Shown piece after piece: positions 10,501-24,200 of a stretch of DNA of 64,000 nt (positions within the stretch are counted from its first letter, which is position 1; each line of letters starts with the position of its first letter). The stretch spans positions 47,910,001 to 47,974,000 of the forward strand of contig CM065380.1 of assembly GCA_033060915.1 (NCBI GenBank). The letters are read 5' to 3'. The position numbers and the translations under genes were made by a program. The notes below the pieces were generated by a model that was not told where the DNA came from, ran no database searches, and was given only the letters and a program-made list of their open reading frames with translations. The stretch is from Euryodendron excelsum (lineage: Eukaryota; Streptophyta; Magnoliopsida; Ericales; Pentaphylacaceae).

Positions 10501-13500
10501 ATGAGGTCTCTCAATTTTTTCAATTTGCTACTTGTTTTGATTGTTAGTGTTTCTCTGTTATGTGGTTGTGGTTTGGGTAAGGAGTGTACTAACATTCCTA
10601 CTGCATTATCGTCACATACTGTTCGATATGAGCTATTGTCCTCGAATAACGAAACATGGAAAAATGAGATGTTTTCACACTACCATTTGATTCCCACCGA
10701 TGACTCTGCGTGGTCAAATTTGCTTCCAAGAAAGATTTTGAGGGAGGAAGATGAATTCAGTTGGGTGATGATGTATCGGAATATGAAGAATTCGGGTGGG
10801 CTTAATGGGCAGGGGGCTTTCCTCATGGAGGTCTCCCTGCACGACGTGAGATTGGACCCCGAGTCGTTGCACGGGCGGGCTCAGCAGACGAATTTGGAAT
10901 ACCTGTTGATATTGGATGTAGATAGCTTGGTTTGGAGCTTTAGGAAGACGGCTGGTTTGCCGACCCCTGGCAAGGCATATGGAGGTTGGGAGGAGCCAAC
11001 TGGTGAACTTCGGGGTCATTTTGTAGGTTGGTTTAGCTTGTTGATCACATTCCTTTACTTGTCTATTTTTATATATATTCTTGCCACTTTTGAATGTGTT
11101 TCTACCGTGGTCCTTATAGATTATGCAAATAAAAGCATGTTTTTTCTTGAAATGCTTTTAATATCTTTTACAGAAGATCTTTGCGAATGAAAATTTATGT
11201 TTGTGTCATCCATCAAATTGGCGTTCAACTTGTGCTGCACTAATCCTTAAAATCAAGAACTGCTAAACTAGCATGCAATAATCCTCTTTGGCGGTAATTG
11301 TTTTTCTATTATTTAATTTGGTTCTTAATTTTTATTACTATACTAGAATGCATAAAATTACTTGGTGATTTAAAACTTTGAGTGAACTTTAGTGTTTTGC
11401 TCTTTTGGATAAAGTTACTATGCTACTACAGTACATTTGTTGCTGGGGCTATCCATGGTTTACGTTGACAGTTTGGGTTTGCAGTTCCATGAAAGGGTGC
11501 TTTTGGGGACTTTTATGATCATTACCAAGAGTCTTTGTGTCTGTGCTTTGGATTGATTTCCTCAAATTCTGCATACATTGAACCTCAAGCAATCCCATTT
11601 TGGAATGGATCCTTTAAAATTTATTAGTTCCACATCTGCATTCTGGAATGGTCTTTGATTCTGATCAGGTCTCCTTCTTTTAACTTTTGGTCCCTGCTTC
11701 ATGGCTATAGTATGACTTCAACCTGTGACCTCTGTTTTGACCAATAAAATCATAGGCTATGTGACTTTTAATAATCAACTTACTTTTGATGTATTGAAGG
11801 GCATTACATGAGTGCCTCAGCACAGATGTGGGCTAGCACTCACAATGATAGCCTCAAAGAGAAAATGTCTGCTGTCGTTTCTGCTTTATCTGCCTGTCAA
11901 GATAAAATGGGTACAGGATATCTTTCTGCTTTCCCTTCTGAGCAATTTGACCGTTTTGAAGCTATAAAACCAGTTTGGGCACCATATTATACCATTCACA
12001 AGGTATAAACTACTTTCCTAAGTTTATTTACTCAGTTCTTTTGTTCTATACCACTGACGTTAACCTTTCCTGTATTAACAGATACTGGCAGGTCTTTTGG
12101 ATCAACATGTATTGGCTGGTAATGCTCAAGCTTTAAAAATGGCGACATGGATGGTTGACTACTTTTACAACCGTGTGCAGAATGTGATATCAAATTACAG
12201 TATTGAAAGACACTGGCTATCTCTAAATGAAGAAACAGGCGGCATGAATGATGTCCTTTATAAGTTGTATATGATAACGGTGCGTAAAACTCATTGAGGA
12301 ATCTCCTTTTGCTCTTCTTCTCCTTGCCTCTTCAACATGTTAATGTGATTATCTATTAGATGTTTTTGAATCAAATATCAGCTCAATGACTGGGTTCATA
12401 AGGCGTTTCTGGAAATTTATGTTAATCGTACATTGTGGCTTCCTTTATTGCATTGCAAAATTCTTCATAGAATTTGACACTTCCCTTGCTTTGGATATGT
12501 GTAGTATGATAATTACCTTGACCGCAACATATCCTGCATTGAACAAACTAATTTCATCTGATAATTGCAATTCTGATCAATAAAAAATGAGTTTAATAAA
12601 TGGCAACAAACATTCTAAGGTTTGTTGTAAGTTGTCATAATAGGTTGGGTTTTGGCTAATTGGTCCTTTTTTACTTTTTGTTTCCTCTTTGGGTTGGTGG
12701 AGGACGTTGGGTGTGTTGTGGTGGGGGGAAGACGGGCTTTGTTTGTCCTCTGTAGCTTGTTATTATGTAGTTTTTGCATTGTTGCAAATTCTATGATATT
12801 TTTTTACTTATTTGTTGACATTTGCAGTTTATTTGTAACTGTGTAGGGAGATCCAAAGCATTTATTGTTGGCTCACCTTTTTGACAAACCCTGCTTTCTA
12901 GGATTGCTTGCGATTAAGGTAATTATTGTTTTCTTTCATTACTTACTTTAAGTTCCTATTGGCCTCTATTGAATTTTTGACAACACCCCGCCCACCCCAA
13001 AAAAAAAAAATTGTACCAGAGAATGTATGTTTTCCTTTCGACAGAAGACATTATTCCATATTGTGAACTGTTTCGTGGTTCCACCTGTACAAAAAGGGTA
13101 CCTCATTGCCTCCAATTGTTGGCTGCACCCAAATGTTGTTGCTTGAACTTCTGTTCTGCTGTACTTGGGCGGTTTAGGATGAAGCAGCCATTACTGGGAC
13201 ATGTTTGGGAAAATAGGAAAATTTCCCCACATCTGGCACAAATGTGCCTCGATGTGGTGATAGGGGCAATGTGTGGGCCCATAATTTGATATATTACTTA
13301 AAACTGGTTACCTGGAATAATTGCTTGTTATGTATGCTTGCGATAGCTTGCCCCATGCGGAAATCAAGAAAAATCGATGTGGAGTTGGACTTTAGATGTT
13401 TGGAGTAACGCAAATTGCAACTTTGTAATGGACCTGCTGGAATAAAACCAGCTGCCCTTAATTGTTGAATTATTGCACTGCTTGAACAAGTTTGACAAGG

Positions 13501-15804
13501 AAAATTGATGGAGTTGAGGACTATAAGAATTGGAACAACTTTCCTTGAATTTATGGGATTCACGTGACTGTCTCATATTTCCATCATCCTTTAAAATGGT
13601 TTCAAAATCTGGTTAGATTTTAAAACACTTCTCCCCCTCAAGCCCCAGGCCCCTCCCCTCCTTCATAAGAACTCAACTGATTGAGCTTTGACACCGATTA
13701 CTTGGTATCAACTACTTCAATCAGTCTTTTGTAATCACCTCTAAGAAAGGCCAATATATTTGTTTCAAGTCCCAAGCAGTCAAGTCATACACACAGGCCT
13801 AACAGATGTTATTTTTTGCCTTCCACTTATCGATTGGCACCCTCAAATAGGATTGAATGACTTGTTTGTTTCTATGTGTTTTGGTCTATATTGCCTACAC
13901 CCAAATCATCTTAAATGACTTCTCTCTTTCCTGAAAGGAAAAGAAAAAAGGAAAATATGCGCATATTGTACAACTATTGTGGGATAACCTAAAACCAATT
14001 CCATGCTAAACTTGACATTAGCCAGTATTTGAGATCCCGTCCTTGGCACCTACAAATTAATTCTGTAATTTGTTCTTCATTTGGGGATATACGTCTACAA
14101 CCATTGGCAGGGTTCGAGATAACTCCAAAAGTAATTCAAAGATCCTACTTACTCTGGTAACGTGTATGCCTGAATTGAATTCCATTACTAAATCGACTAA
14201 AACCTCTCAAAGTGAAAAATACATCAAAATTCAATAAAGTTCCTTACAATCACATGGACTACTATAATTAAGAATCCCAATTTCATATTCTCATGTGTCC
14301 CCATCATGTAATGTGCATCAAGTAGATTGGGGAATGGCAGGTTGGTTGCTGTTGCCATCCCGACTTTGTTGCTGCCATCTTTAATCTCTTTCCTGCAGTT
14401 GCTGTATATATATAAGAAAACTACTAACATATGGTATTGTATTTACTTACAAAAATAACAAAAAAAAAAATATATGGTCTTTAATTCATATGTGTTGTCC
14501 CTGTCACTTCTTTTGGAAGGTTGTAGGATCATCTTTCCTTAAGCTCTTTTATGTTAGTTGATTAATTATATCCCATTTATTTACTTATTAGAAAAAAAAT
14601 ATTATGTTCCATTTATTGATTAATGGGTTTGGTTGCCTGAACTGTAACCTCAGTTGTAAACAAATTAATACTGTTATTGCAGGGATAATCAGCAATTAGC
14701 TGGTTAAATAGCGAATCACGAACCACAGAAACTGGCCAATTTCTAATTCAATTATTGATATAAAATCTTCATCAAAACAACTGACACCCAATATGTCTAT
14801 TTCATATGGAACTATTTCTTGAATGAAGTTTGATAGATCCTGTCATATAGTTCTCATAACAAAAGCAGACTCCTGTAGTTGGATTTCTCCAAGCTAATGT
14901 GCTTCTGAGAATTTTGAGTGCTTATTGGATACCAACAAGGAAAATGAGAGATGAGACACATAGAAAAAGAGAAAAGAAGCGCACAAATTAGAGACGAGAT
15001 AGACTAGCGAAAGATTATCATGAAAATTTCTGCTATACATATAACCTATATTACCTGAACTCTTTTAAATATGTGAAGTACCCGTATTGGACACTCAACA
15101 CTTGACACCCAACACTCGACACTAGTTAGACATACATCTAAGAAGGATGTATAACTAATTGAGTTTACTATAAAACTAAGCTTAGGACTTCCATTTTATG
15201 TATGAAATGCTATATTTTAATTTGTAAATGTCATTTTACCTTAAAAAAATAAAATAAGTATTTAAAAAATATGAAATCTAGCTGTGTCCCAATGTCCTTG
15301 GACATGAGAATTAAATGTATCCAACACTTGGACACGTACCCGTACGTGTACCCGAGTCCAAGTAACATAGCATATAACAACTATATCTATATTTGAAAAT
15401 ATCTACTATTCTTCTTTCTTGGATGCATTTTTATTTGCGATGGTACTCCAATGCATCTATTTTATTGTTCAGAGAGTGCTGTACGACCAACTAGGCTGGA
15501 TGCAGTAGAGTAGCTGATTTGCAAGCAAGTTGTGGGGAGCCTTGTATGTTGAGCGAGGATCCATTCTTGAAGATTTAGTCAATTGTTCTTGCATTGGCAC
15601 CATAACTTCTCTTCTTTTCTAGGCCTGGATTGCCTGCATTCTTGTTTAGTTCAATCCACGTAATTTGCTTTTCACCATATTTAAGTGAACCTCAGGCCGA
15701 TGTATAATTAAATAATATGGCTACCTGTCATACATGTATATAGTAGCCCAGACACAGTAGTTTGTATGGATTACACTGACACTGTAGGAAGGATAAATTG
15801 TGGG

Positions 15805-15840
<36 letters not shown>

Positions 15841-18800
15841 TTTCGCCTTCTAAATCTAATGAACCTCATTGAATGAGTGTTTGGATGTTATCTTGTTCTG
15901 GGATGACTGGTTCGTATCATAATTTTTAACACACTATATCTTCTAATTCATTTATTTACTTTGTTTCCCTCTTTTAATTCTTTTTTTGGATTTGCTGAAC
16001 TCTCACGGAGTTCAACATGTTAAGTACACTTCTTGATAAGACTGATGTCTGTGTCAAAATGGAAGTTTGTTTCCTTGTTTCAGTAAATATTTTGTTGGTG
16101 AAATGGAGAATAAATTGGAAGTTTGACTTACGGTATTTGAGAAAACCTTTCCTCATTTAGAAACAGATAAGTATGCAATGTTTAGATGACCCTACAAAGG
16201 TGATAATCTAAGTAAATGTTATTTTTTGTTTTTTCTAAAAAATATTTCTTTGATATTGCTGTTGGTTAAAGTTTAGCACTGTATGACATATATTTTTTAC
16301 TTGTAGGCTGATGATATTTCTGGATTTCATGCCAATACTCATATTCCAGTTGTTATTGGATCTCAAATGCGATATGAAGTTACTGGTGATTCACTTTATA
16401 AGGTAAATAGCTGTAATCTGTGTCTCCCAGCATCTGCAGTGCAATAATTAACAAATGTTGTTGTTGAGTGGAGTTTTTTTGCAGCATAATAGTTTTTGCA
16501 CTCTTCTTCTTCTTTTAAAGGGTGAACCTGATCTTCTTGTTAGTACTTTGACTAATCTCCTCTTAAGGCAAGTGCAAAGGCAGCGGTTTTTCTTCTCTTT
16601 AATTATTTTTCCTTTTTGTCCCCTCTACTTTTCATTTTGTTTCAAATGTGGTGGAGAAAACAATATGAAGAAGTATTAAAATGACCCCTAAACTAAACAT
16701 TTATAGCCTCTCTGGCTAAGTTATCTTCCTGCTTATTGGGAGACCTAAGAATCTGAGTAGTATGTCTATTAAGTTATCTTCGATTTACTCACCCATTCCA
16801 CCACACAATTAAAGTTGCCTTCAGTCACAATAATGATGCAACCCCATGGAGACCTCATCTGCATGGTGTTTCAAGGAGCCAAGTAATATTTTCCATCGTC
16901 TTAGATTTATAATTTTAATTTTAATTTTAATTTTTCATGTTGTCCTAAATGAAACTGAAAGATGGATTGAAACAACCATTTTCAGTCTTGTTTCCATCTT
17001 CTTATATGTTCGAAAATTTGAAAACTCATAAAATAGTTAAAAATAGTATCCTGAAACTGGGCTATCTTCAGAAATTTCTCAAAGAAAAAATAATAATAAG
17101 TTTTAGCAAACACTTTTGCCAAAGGAGTTTTCTGTTGTTTTGTATAAAATGATACGGCACCGGCCTGCATTCCCTTCAAAAATTCCTGAAGATGCCACCT
17201 CAATTTCCTAATTGAACTGGGTCCCAAATGCAGCAACCGGGGAAATTAGATTTGATCACACTTTTTTGGAAAGTGCATATGCAGTAGTTTTCTCACTGAA
17301 GCTTTTAAGTTCCTCTGAAGGACCATCATTTTGGAACATTAAAATGCTGTGTTGCCAGGAAATAGGGACTTTCTTCATGGACATTGTTAACTCTTCTCAC
17401 ATCTATGCAACAGGAGGTACATCAGTCAGTGAATTCTGGTATGAATGCTGGACTTTTGATTATACATATTATATTTTATCTATAAACAAGCTCTGTTCTC
17501 CTCATCTTAATCTGCCATTTCCTAGCAATATGTGTATAACTAGTAAAAGGGTTTTATGCCCACCCAATTTCTGGTTTCATTTAATGCTCATTTTCATCCT
17601 AAATTGTATTGTTTTCCTTTCTCAACCTATCTGCAGGTCAGACCCGAAGCGATTAGCAAGCACTCTACAAGCTGAGAATGAAGAATCTTGTACAACATAT
17701 AACATGCTAAAGGTTTGCTGATTTCTTTTTATTTGTTGAGTGGGAAGGTGGGAATAAGATTTCAGTTTATTCTATGACTTCCAACATTACAATAGATTAA
17801 TGCACCAAATTGGGGGGATTTTTTTTCTCCACATTTTGATATAGAGATAAGTTAGCATGGTGGCTGGAAACTTTCTAGATTTTGACAAAGAGTTTATGCC
17901 AATTTGTAGACTTTGCAATATAATGTCTTTTTTTTTTTTTTTTTCTTAACGGCAGGGCAATGCCATCAGGCAATGACCCTAAAATTTCCATATTATTTCC
18001 TAAATTTCAGTGTTGCTGAGTAATCAAGCATGCATTGATGTGCTATATTGTAGGTTTCACGCCACCTGTTTAGATGGACCAAAGAAATGGCATATGCAGA
18101 TTATTATGAGAGGGCCCTGACAAATGGTGTGCTAAGCATACAAAGAGGAAGGGAGCCCGGAGTGATGATCTACATGCTCCCACAAGGCCGTGGACATTCC
18201 AAGGCCAGAAGCTACCATGGATGGGGAACAAAGTTCAATTCTTTTTGGTGCTGCTATGGGACAGGTCTGGGTTAGAAACCTCAATACTTATTTTTTAAAA
18301 ATAAAATTTATTTTTTTCCTTCTCCTTTCAAAAAAAAAAAAGAAAAAATGAAAAATCTCTGTGGTGGTTTATAAGAAAACCCTTCTGCAGAAACCTTTTA
18401 ACTTCATCATGAAACTATAGTGGTTTCTGAAATCTCTTTGGTTGTTTCACTAGAGATTCCAAATTCTTCAGAAAATCTTTTCAAGCTTCCTTGTCCTGGT
18501 GTGGTTGTGATTGATTGAATTCAGTAAACCCTCTATTCAGCATGTAAATGTAACTATAATGGATGATTTGTTTTCTTATTCCTGTGAAGTTTTGATTGAG
18601 AACATTTGATTAGCCTTGTATTCACCCTTTATGTGTAAGAAACGATTTTCTTTCTTCTTTAGTTGTGAGGTTGATTGTTTGAATCAGCTTGCTGTTCAAC
18701 CTTTATATCCATTGCTAAAGTTTTACTTGTGGATGAGTGTTCTTTTTCCTTGGTGTTCTATCAATGTGATGGTTCATTTTTCCTGGCTCCTTCAGGAATT

Positions 18801-19699
18801 GAGTCATTCTCTAAGTTGGGAGATTCAATTTACTTTGAAGAAGAGGGAAAAGTTCCAGGGCTTTACATCATCCAGTACATATCAAGTTCACTTGATTGGA
18901 AATCTGGAAAGATTTTGCTAACTCAGAAAGTAGAGCCTGCTGTTTCATGGGATCCTCGGGTTCAAGTGACATTGACAATTTTGGTGAAGAAGGTACCCAG
19001 AAGTTTTCGTTGTTTATTTATTTGTTTATTGGTAATCTAGACTTCAATTACCAGAATATTAAACGAAGAGCCAGGGCAGGCTTGGACCCGATCTCACAAG
19101 AACGGCCATTTTTCACGAACATGATCCAAAATGCACATATAGAGCCTGAAATTGTGTATGGAACTATAGATGTAACTGAAAACATGAAATCAAATTTATT
19201 TCTAACAAAAGCAACGAGGTAACTTGTGGCACAGTGGTTCTAGTTAAGTTTCTGTTCTGAACAGAAGAATTATATATTGGTGTAGTAGTTCAGGGTAAAT
19301 CACATAGAAATGAAGAAGTCAATAAGCTTATTCTAAGCTGAACTAGCTGGAATCAAAAGGAACAGTGTGTTACAATCTTTTTTAATGCAGTGTTTGAATG
19401 TTTAAGAAGAAAAAAGAGATAAATAGTGGAAAACAGAATCTTAATTGGGTGGTCATATGATCCAAACTTCTGCAGTTTCTGCAACCAAACAGAGCATTAT
19501 TGAGATCCTATTTGAGTTAATATCAAGTTCCTAGTTCAAGTGCCTGCTCAATGAAGTTACTTATCTGGTTGACGCAGGAAGGGGCAGGTCTGACGTCTAC
19601 CTTGCATTTGCGTATACCACCCTGGACATACTCAAAAGGTGCAAAGGCAATATTAAATGGTCATGATTTGTTACTACCAACTCCAGGTGTGAAATTTGA

Positions 19700-19734
<35 letters not shown>

Positions 19735-20853
19735 CCTACTATGTAAACCTTTTCTCCTGGGTCATGCGTCTTCTAGTTTCTTGTGGCAATTATCCCATGG
19801 GGATGGAATAAACCTTCACTTAACAGAGAACAAGTTCCAATTTAACTTTGCATGAGGCAACATTGAAGCAAAGCATAGAGTTCATTTTTCCACTAATGAT
19901 GCAGGTAATTTCTTAGCGGTCACTAGAAAATGGAGCCCTGGTGACAGAATTACTCTCGAACTGCCTGTTAGTCTGAGAACTGAGGCCATCAAAGGTATTG
20001 CAATGCTCCTAGACTACAGCATGTATGAATTTAAATGTATATATACACACATACTGATATGTAGCATTTTGGCATCTTATGTATTAAGAAATAACTGATG
20101 AATTCTTTTGACAAAACTTCAGATGACCGGCCGGAGTATGCTTCTATTCAGGCAATTCTTTATGGCCCCTACCTACTTGCTGGTCTGACTAGCGGAGATT
20201 GGGACATCAAAACAGGGTCAGCTGCTTCCTTTTCAGACTGGATAACTCCAATTCCTGCTGCTTACATGTCTCGTCTAATTTCTCTTTCCCAAGACTCTGG
20301 AAATTCAACATTTGTCCTTACAAACTCGAACCATTCAATTACAATGGAGAAGTTTCCTGAAGCGGGCACTGATTCTTCTGTGCGCGCCACTTTCAGACTC
20401 ATCTTAATAGACTTGACTTCCTCAGAATTTTCAGAACCAAAAGATTGTATTGGGAAATCGGTCATGCTTGAACCGTTTGATTTTCCGGGTATGGTTGTAG
20501 CGCATGGAGGAACAGATGAAGGCCTTGCAGTTGCAGAATCTGCTGATGGCGGCAATTCTGTTTTCCGTTTGGTTGCCGGGCTGGATGGGAAGGCTGAGAC
20601 GGTTTCCTTAGAGTCAGAAAGCCGGGAGGGTTGCTTTGTGTATAGTGGCGGTTCAAGCATCAAGCTCAGCTGCAAGTCTGGTTCATCTGATGCTGAATTT
20701 GAACAGGCAACTAGCTTTCTACTGAAACATGGAATTAGCAACTATCATCCTATCAGTTTTGTGGCAAAAGGGGTGAAAAGGAACTTTCTTCTTACTCCAT
20801 TACTTGGCTTAAGGGATGAATCTTATACTGTGTATTTTAATCTTCAACCTTGA
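10501..20853 (+). CDS. GH127 beta-L-arabinofuranosidase-like protein, gene 1
   Basis: Secreted GH127/DUF1680 glycoside hydrolase. Twelve exons by GT-AG sites and intact frame: 10501-11026, 11800-12002, 12082-12279, 12847-12918, 16307-16402, 17359-17438, 17637-17712, 18054-18264, 18796-18992, 19578-19686, 19905-19994, 20123-20853 (TGA). This gives 862 residues, close to plant family members. Residues 1 to about 26 form a signal peptide, so the protein should enter the secretory pathway. The alpha/alpha-barrel region follows. By analogy with bacterial HypBA1, Glu390 in SVSEFW is the likely acid/base, Glu408 and Cys410 in EESC and Cys483-Cys484 in FWCCYGTG are the likely zinc ligands, and Cys483 the likely nucleophile. 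The beta-sandwich lies around exons 10-12, and an AbfB-like region occupies about 730-862. The likely substrate is arabinofuranosyl glycans of cell-wall proteins, inferred from the family. Intron 4 is 3388 bp. No disabling change is seen. Confidence 0.93.
12919..16306 (+). other. Expanded intron 4 of gene 1
   Basis: The intron between the LLAIK and ADDIS codons is 3388 bp; the same intron in gene 2 is 121 bp. It contains a CT microsatellite (about 15811-15837), a C-rich pyrimidine stretch near 13630-13660, and a region rich in 'GACAC/ACCCGTAC' words at 15080-15365 that looks like a decayed MITE. No open frame with recognisable domains was found. Donor and acceptor sites remain intact. Confidence 0.7.
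19700..19730. repeat. (TC)n microsatellite in gene 1 intron 10
   Basis: About 14 CT dinucleotides inside intron 10. Similar tracts occur at 1898-1925, 7505-7543, 10139-10158, 15811-15837, 47160-47208 and 61611-61631. They are simple repeats. Confidence 0.8.
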
Positions 20854-21093
20854 AAACTTAAGGTGGTTGGTGGGGCAGAGTAGAGTTGAAGGGATGGACC
20901 AATAATTTCTTCTTTTAATTTGCTTCTATAATGACTTTGTTTTACCTTGTACTTCAACATCCCAAGACAGACACATCTCAAACTCTCTCTCTCTTTCTCT
21001 GTCTCCATAATCAAGCATGAGAAATAGTCTGTTTTTTCCTCTTTTGTTTCCTTTTCCTTCTTTAGTCACAAAAGAAAATAAATAAATAAAAAA
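20854..21093 (+). other. 3' untranslated/flanking region of gene 1
   Basis: Non-coding sequence after the TGA with T-rich stretches and a CT repeat (20983-21003). It probably contains the 3'UTR, but I cannot place the polyadenylation site. Confidence 0.4.
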
Positions 21094-21230
21094 GAGCAGG
21101 ATTGGCCCGCTGGTAGTGGTGTTTCACCCATGCCACGAGGTCATGGTGTTTGACTACTCCCTTAGTCTTTGGCTCTCTAATGTACCCAAGAAAATTACAA
21201 CTTATGTATCTTGTGTTAAGATATATGGCT
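21094..21230 (+). mobile_element. tRNA-derived SINE-like element
   Basis: Starts GAGCAGGATTGGCCCGCTGGTAGTGG, which resembles a tRNA A box. A B-box-like GGTGTTTGACTACTCC follows about 35-40 bases later. The head resembles that of the element at 46101. No tRNA cloverleaf is intact. Boundaries are approximate. Confidence 0.4.
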
Positions 21231-24200
21231 TGGATCGGGATGTAAAAGTTCTAGTATGGCCTCGTTTGGTAATGGTTTGAAAATTTTTTCTTTTTGTTTT
21301 TCAGGTTTCCTAGAATAAAAATAATATATATATATTTTTCTCTTAAAATTGGGTTGCTTTTATAAGAAAATTTCCAAAATAATTATTGGAAGCAGTTTAA
21401 CAATGTGCTCTCAACGATTCTCAAAAAACAAAATCAGGAAATAGGAACTGAGACCACAATCTAACACGGAATTTACTTTTTTGGGATTGAGTTCAAGATT
21501 CAAGATTTCAGTGTTTTACATTCTCTGAATTTGTATGAGTTGACCAATCGGTCCCTCTATCAGATCCCATCAGGATTTGGACAACAATAATAGATCCACT
21601 ACCCTACCCCTAATATACATAATAAATGTAACATTCCACCCCTTTGACATGAAGAATTCCATCCTCCCAAGCATGCCATCTCACTCCCCTTCCTCTTACT
21701 TTCCCTCACCATCATATGCATCTATGCAAACAGAGCAACCAAATCGTCATAACAAGAAAAATATTCCTCCCTTCCATCACTTTAAATGGTAATCTTGCTT
21801 CAAGAATGGATTCAAAGGATTTCATTATTGAAGAATTTGATTTGGGAGAATATAAAAAATGGGCTTATGAAACTTCTTTTAGTTTAATAAACTTCAAGAA
21901 TAGGCGCGAAAGTGAATTATTTTGCTTCCAAACTTTGTCGTTGACTCCTGAAAAATCAGTCTCCAACTTTCATGGATGTAATCAAATTCTTTTTCTTTTT
22001 TATTTGACATTATTTTAGTTGAAGCTTGGAAAATAACACTTTTGAAGAACCCAATTTCTGATGCTTTACTGAAATGAAATTAATATTCAAATGTTCAAGA
22101 ACAAAAATTTATTTTTTTATTTTGTAAACTATCTGAATAATGAACATTGGTTCATAATCTTTCCATCTTTTAACAAAATTAATATTTGCATCAAAATGAC
22201 ATATTTATTATCAAAATGATAAAATTTCCCCTTTTCGTACTGTTTTTCCTGCAAAATTTTCGTTCTTTCAGAATAATTTCATGGAAATACTTGCTTGATA
22301 TAAGATAATGCATGTGAAAATAACACAATAAAAAATGCGAGAAATGATTACTTTACAGCTATATGATTCACAAATATAAACAAGCAGAGTTCAATCATAC
22401 AAAAATAGGTAACTCTTAACTTGATTTAAGGTTAAAAGACATGCATGTTTTGTGCTATGGAAGTTTTCCATTTCATCATGATCTAGCAAAGTCACAATTA
22501 CTTACTCAAATCTCTTTTGTAGAATTATTGCAAAGCCTTTAAGTAATTTTCTTTCGACACTCACCTTTTTGTGGTCAGCTATTATTCATATAAGATAGGA
22601 TATTTATATATTTTGTATGGACGGTGGTCTTACACGAACTTTAAAGACTAGCCTGTCGAATATTTAGACACCTTATACTAAAAAAAAGAGAGAAGAAACC
22701 ACTTACACATCTTCCTTTGAAGGATTATTGTGCAATTAGTAAATTCCATATTAAATCATGCAAGTTTAGACGTAGCTAACATGCACAATTAAGGCTAAGA
22801 ATGGAGGTGAGTAAGAAGAATTAGTCTAACACATACATCAAACCAAACTCTCCAAAAGTTTAAATTTCCTTCATTTTTTTCCTTCACTACCTCCCTCTCT
22901 TTTGGATAGTCTTATTTCTTCAAAATTTGTTTGTTTTCTTATTAGGTTAGAATAGGGAAGTGCAATGCGTTGAGTTGGGTCGAGTCTGACAAATTTGGAA
23001 TTGAACCAATAGTTGATTGATTTGATTGGTTTATTTTTAGAAATTGATCAGACCCTACTCGGGTTGGCTCAGTGAGTTTGGTTGATTTCATAGTTTAATG
23101 TGGGTCAGACGGGTTTAGGTTCTTTCAAGCTCGTCTCTTTTTTTGTTTGTGTAAGATTTGATATATATTTTTTTAATCACAAAATTTTATACATCTCTTT
23201 AAAACAATTGGTCAAGATTGTTTGAGAGATAAGGGGTGAGAGATTAGAAATGATATCTCGTAGGACCTACAAAATTTATGTTTGACACAAAAATAGTATC
23301 GAAGATACAATCTCTAAATTAGAAGATATGTAATATCATGGGAAGATGGTCTTACATGTCCCTCCCTTGAGATAAGATAAAAATTTAATTTTTAGGCTTC
23401 TATTACTAATATAATAAGTTAATATAATGGTACGCAAGTATGTTATAATATAATATATTATAAATATTAATCTTGTAATAAATAACATGATAATATAATA
23501 ATATAATATTATTTATCCGATCTTAAACAAACATATTACGAGTAATCCCACAATATATCGTGTAATTATTTAATACTTTTTACCCACCATCACTTTTCTT
23601 ATCCCCTAGCATTACTTATTTTTTATTTTTTTATCCTGTAAATAGATGTGAGTTAAAGTTTAATTTATTTACTTACAAATTTATTACAAAAGTTTGATCC
23701 AATGGCTAAAATTTGATCTCGTCCACAATTCAACAGCTCAGATGTTTTTGAAAAGTTTGATCCAATGACTACAACTCCTCCTACACTTGCTGCTTAGAAC
23801 TTCGGGAAGGGAAAAAAAAGAAAAGCAAAAAATAAGAAAAATTAATTTTCTTTCTCTATTTGATTCGGTAAAGAAAATGAAGAAAAAATAGAAGAAAAAA
23901 AAAAGAGAGAGAAAGAAAGTGTGCGTGTGTTTTGTTCTCTTTCTTTCCCTTCTCGTTCCCTCCATTGTCTTTCACTTTTCCTCCTCAAGACTCGAAACAA
24001 GGGAAAGGGAACCCTCCCCTCCCCTCCCCAAGTTCCAAACAGGTTGTTACAATTTCCGCCTAAAAACGTCAAGAATCAGTTAGTGTTCCTAGTTTGCAGA
24101 GTAGTCATCCTCGCCTTGTTTTGATACATCGAAAAAAGAGTCTTCGCTGCGTGTAGGTGTGTTTGTATAGAAGTGCGTGGGTGCAATTTTGAAATCAGTC

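Larger units (their letters stand above)
8097..10722 (+). repeat. Promoter/exon-1 tandem duplication, unit B
   Basis: Second direct copy of the segment 5745-8096, leading without a break into intact gene 1. It is longer than unit A mainly because of the 275-bp MITE at 8808-9082. The CA-rich microsatellite at 9328-9361 is also expanded compared with unit A. The 5' edge is placed where sequence matching about 5745 resumes, right after the truncated exon. Confidence 0.85.

Noticed and set aside
10197..10595. 132-residue minus-strand open frame opposite the gene 1 start
   Set aside because: It overlaps the leader and signal-peptide codons of gene 1 in antisense and has no motif; a shorter relative in unit A (7904-8125) reflects only the duplicated DNA.
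17212..17721. 169-residue open frame on the + strand as a separate gene
   Set aside because: It is gene 1 exons 6 and 7 (17359-17438 and 17637-17712) joined by readable intron sequence; splice sites and gene 2 support splitting it.
20262..20741. 159-residue minus-strand open frame inside gene 1 exon 12
   Set aside because: It is the antisense shadow of a confirmed exon; the equivalent in gene 2 (54315-54572) is shorter and not conserved as protein.
21094..21230. Functional tRNA gene
   Set aside because: It has A- and B-box-like words but no cloverleaf; it is better explained as a SINE head.
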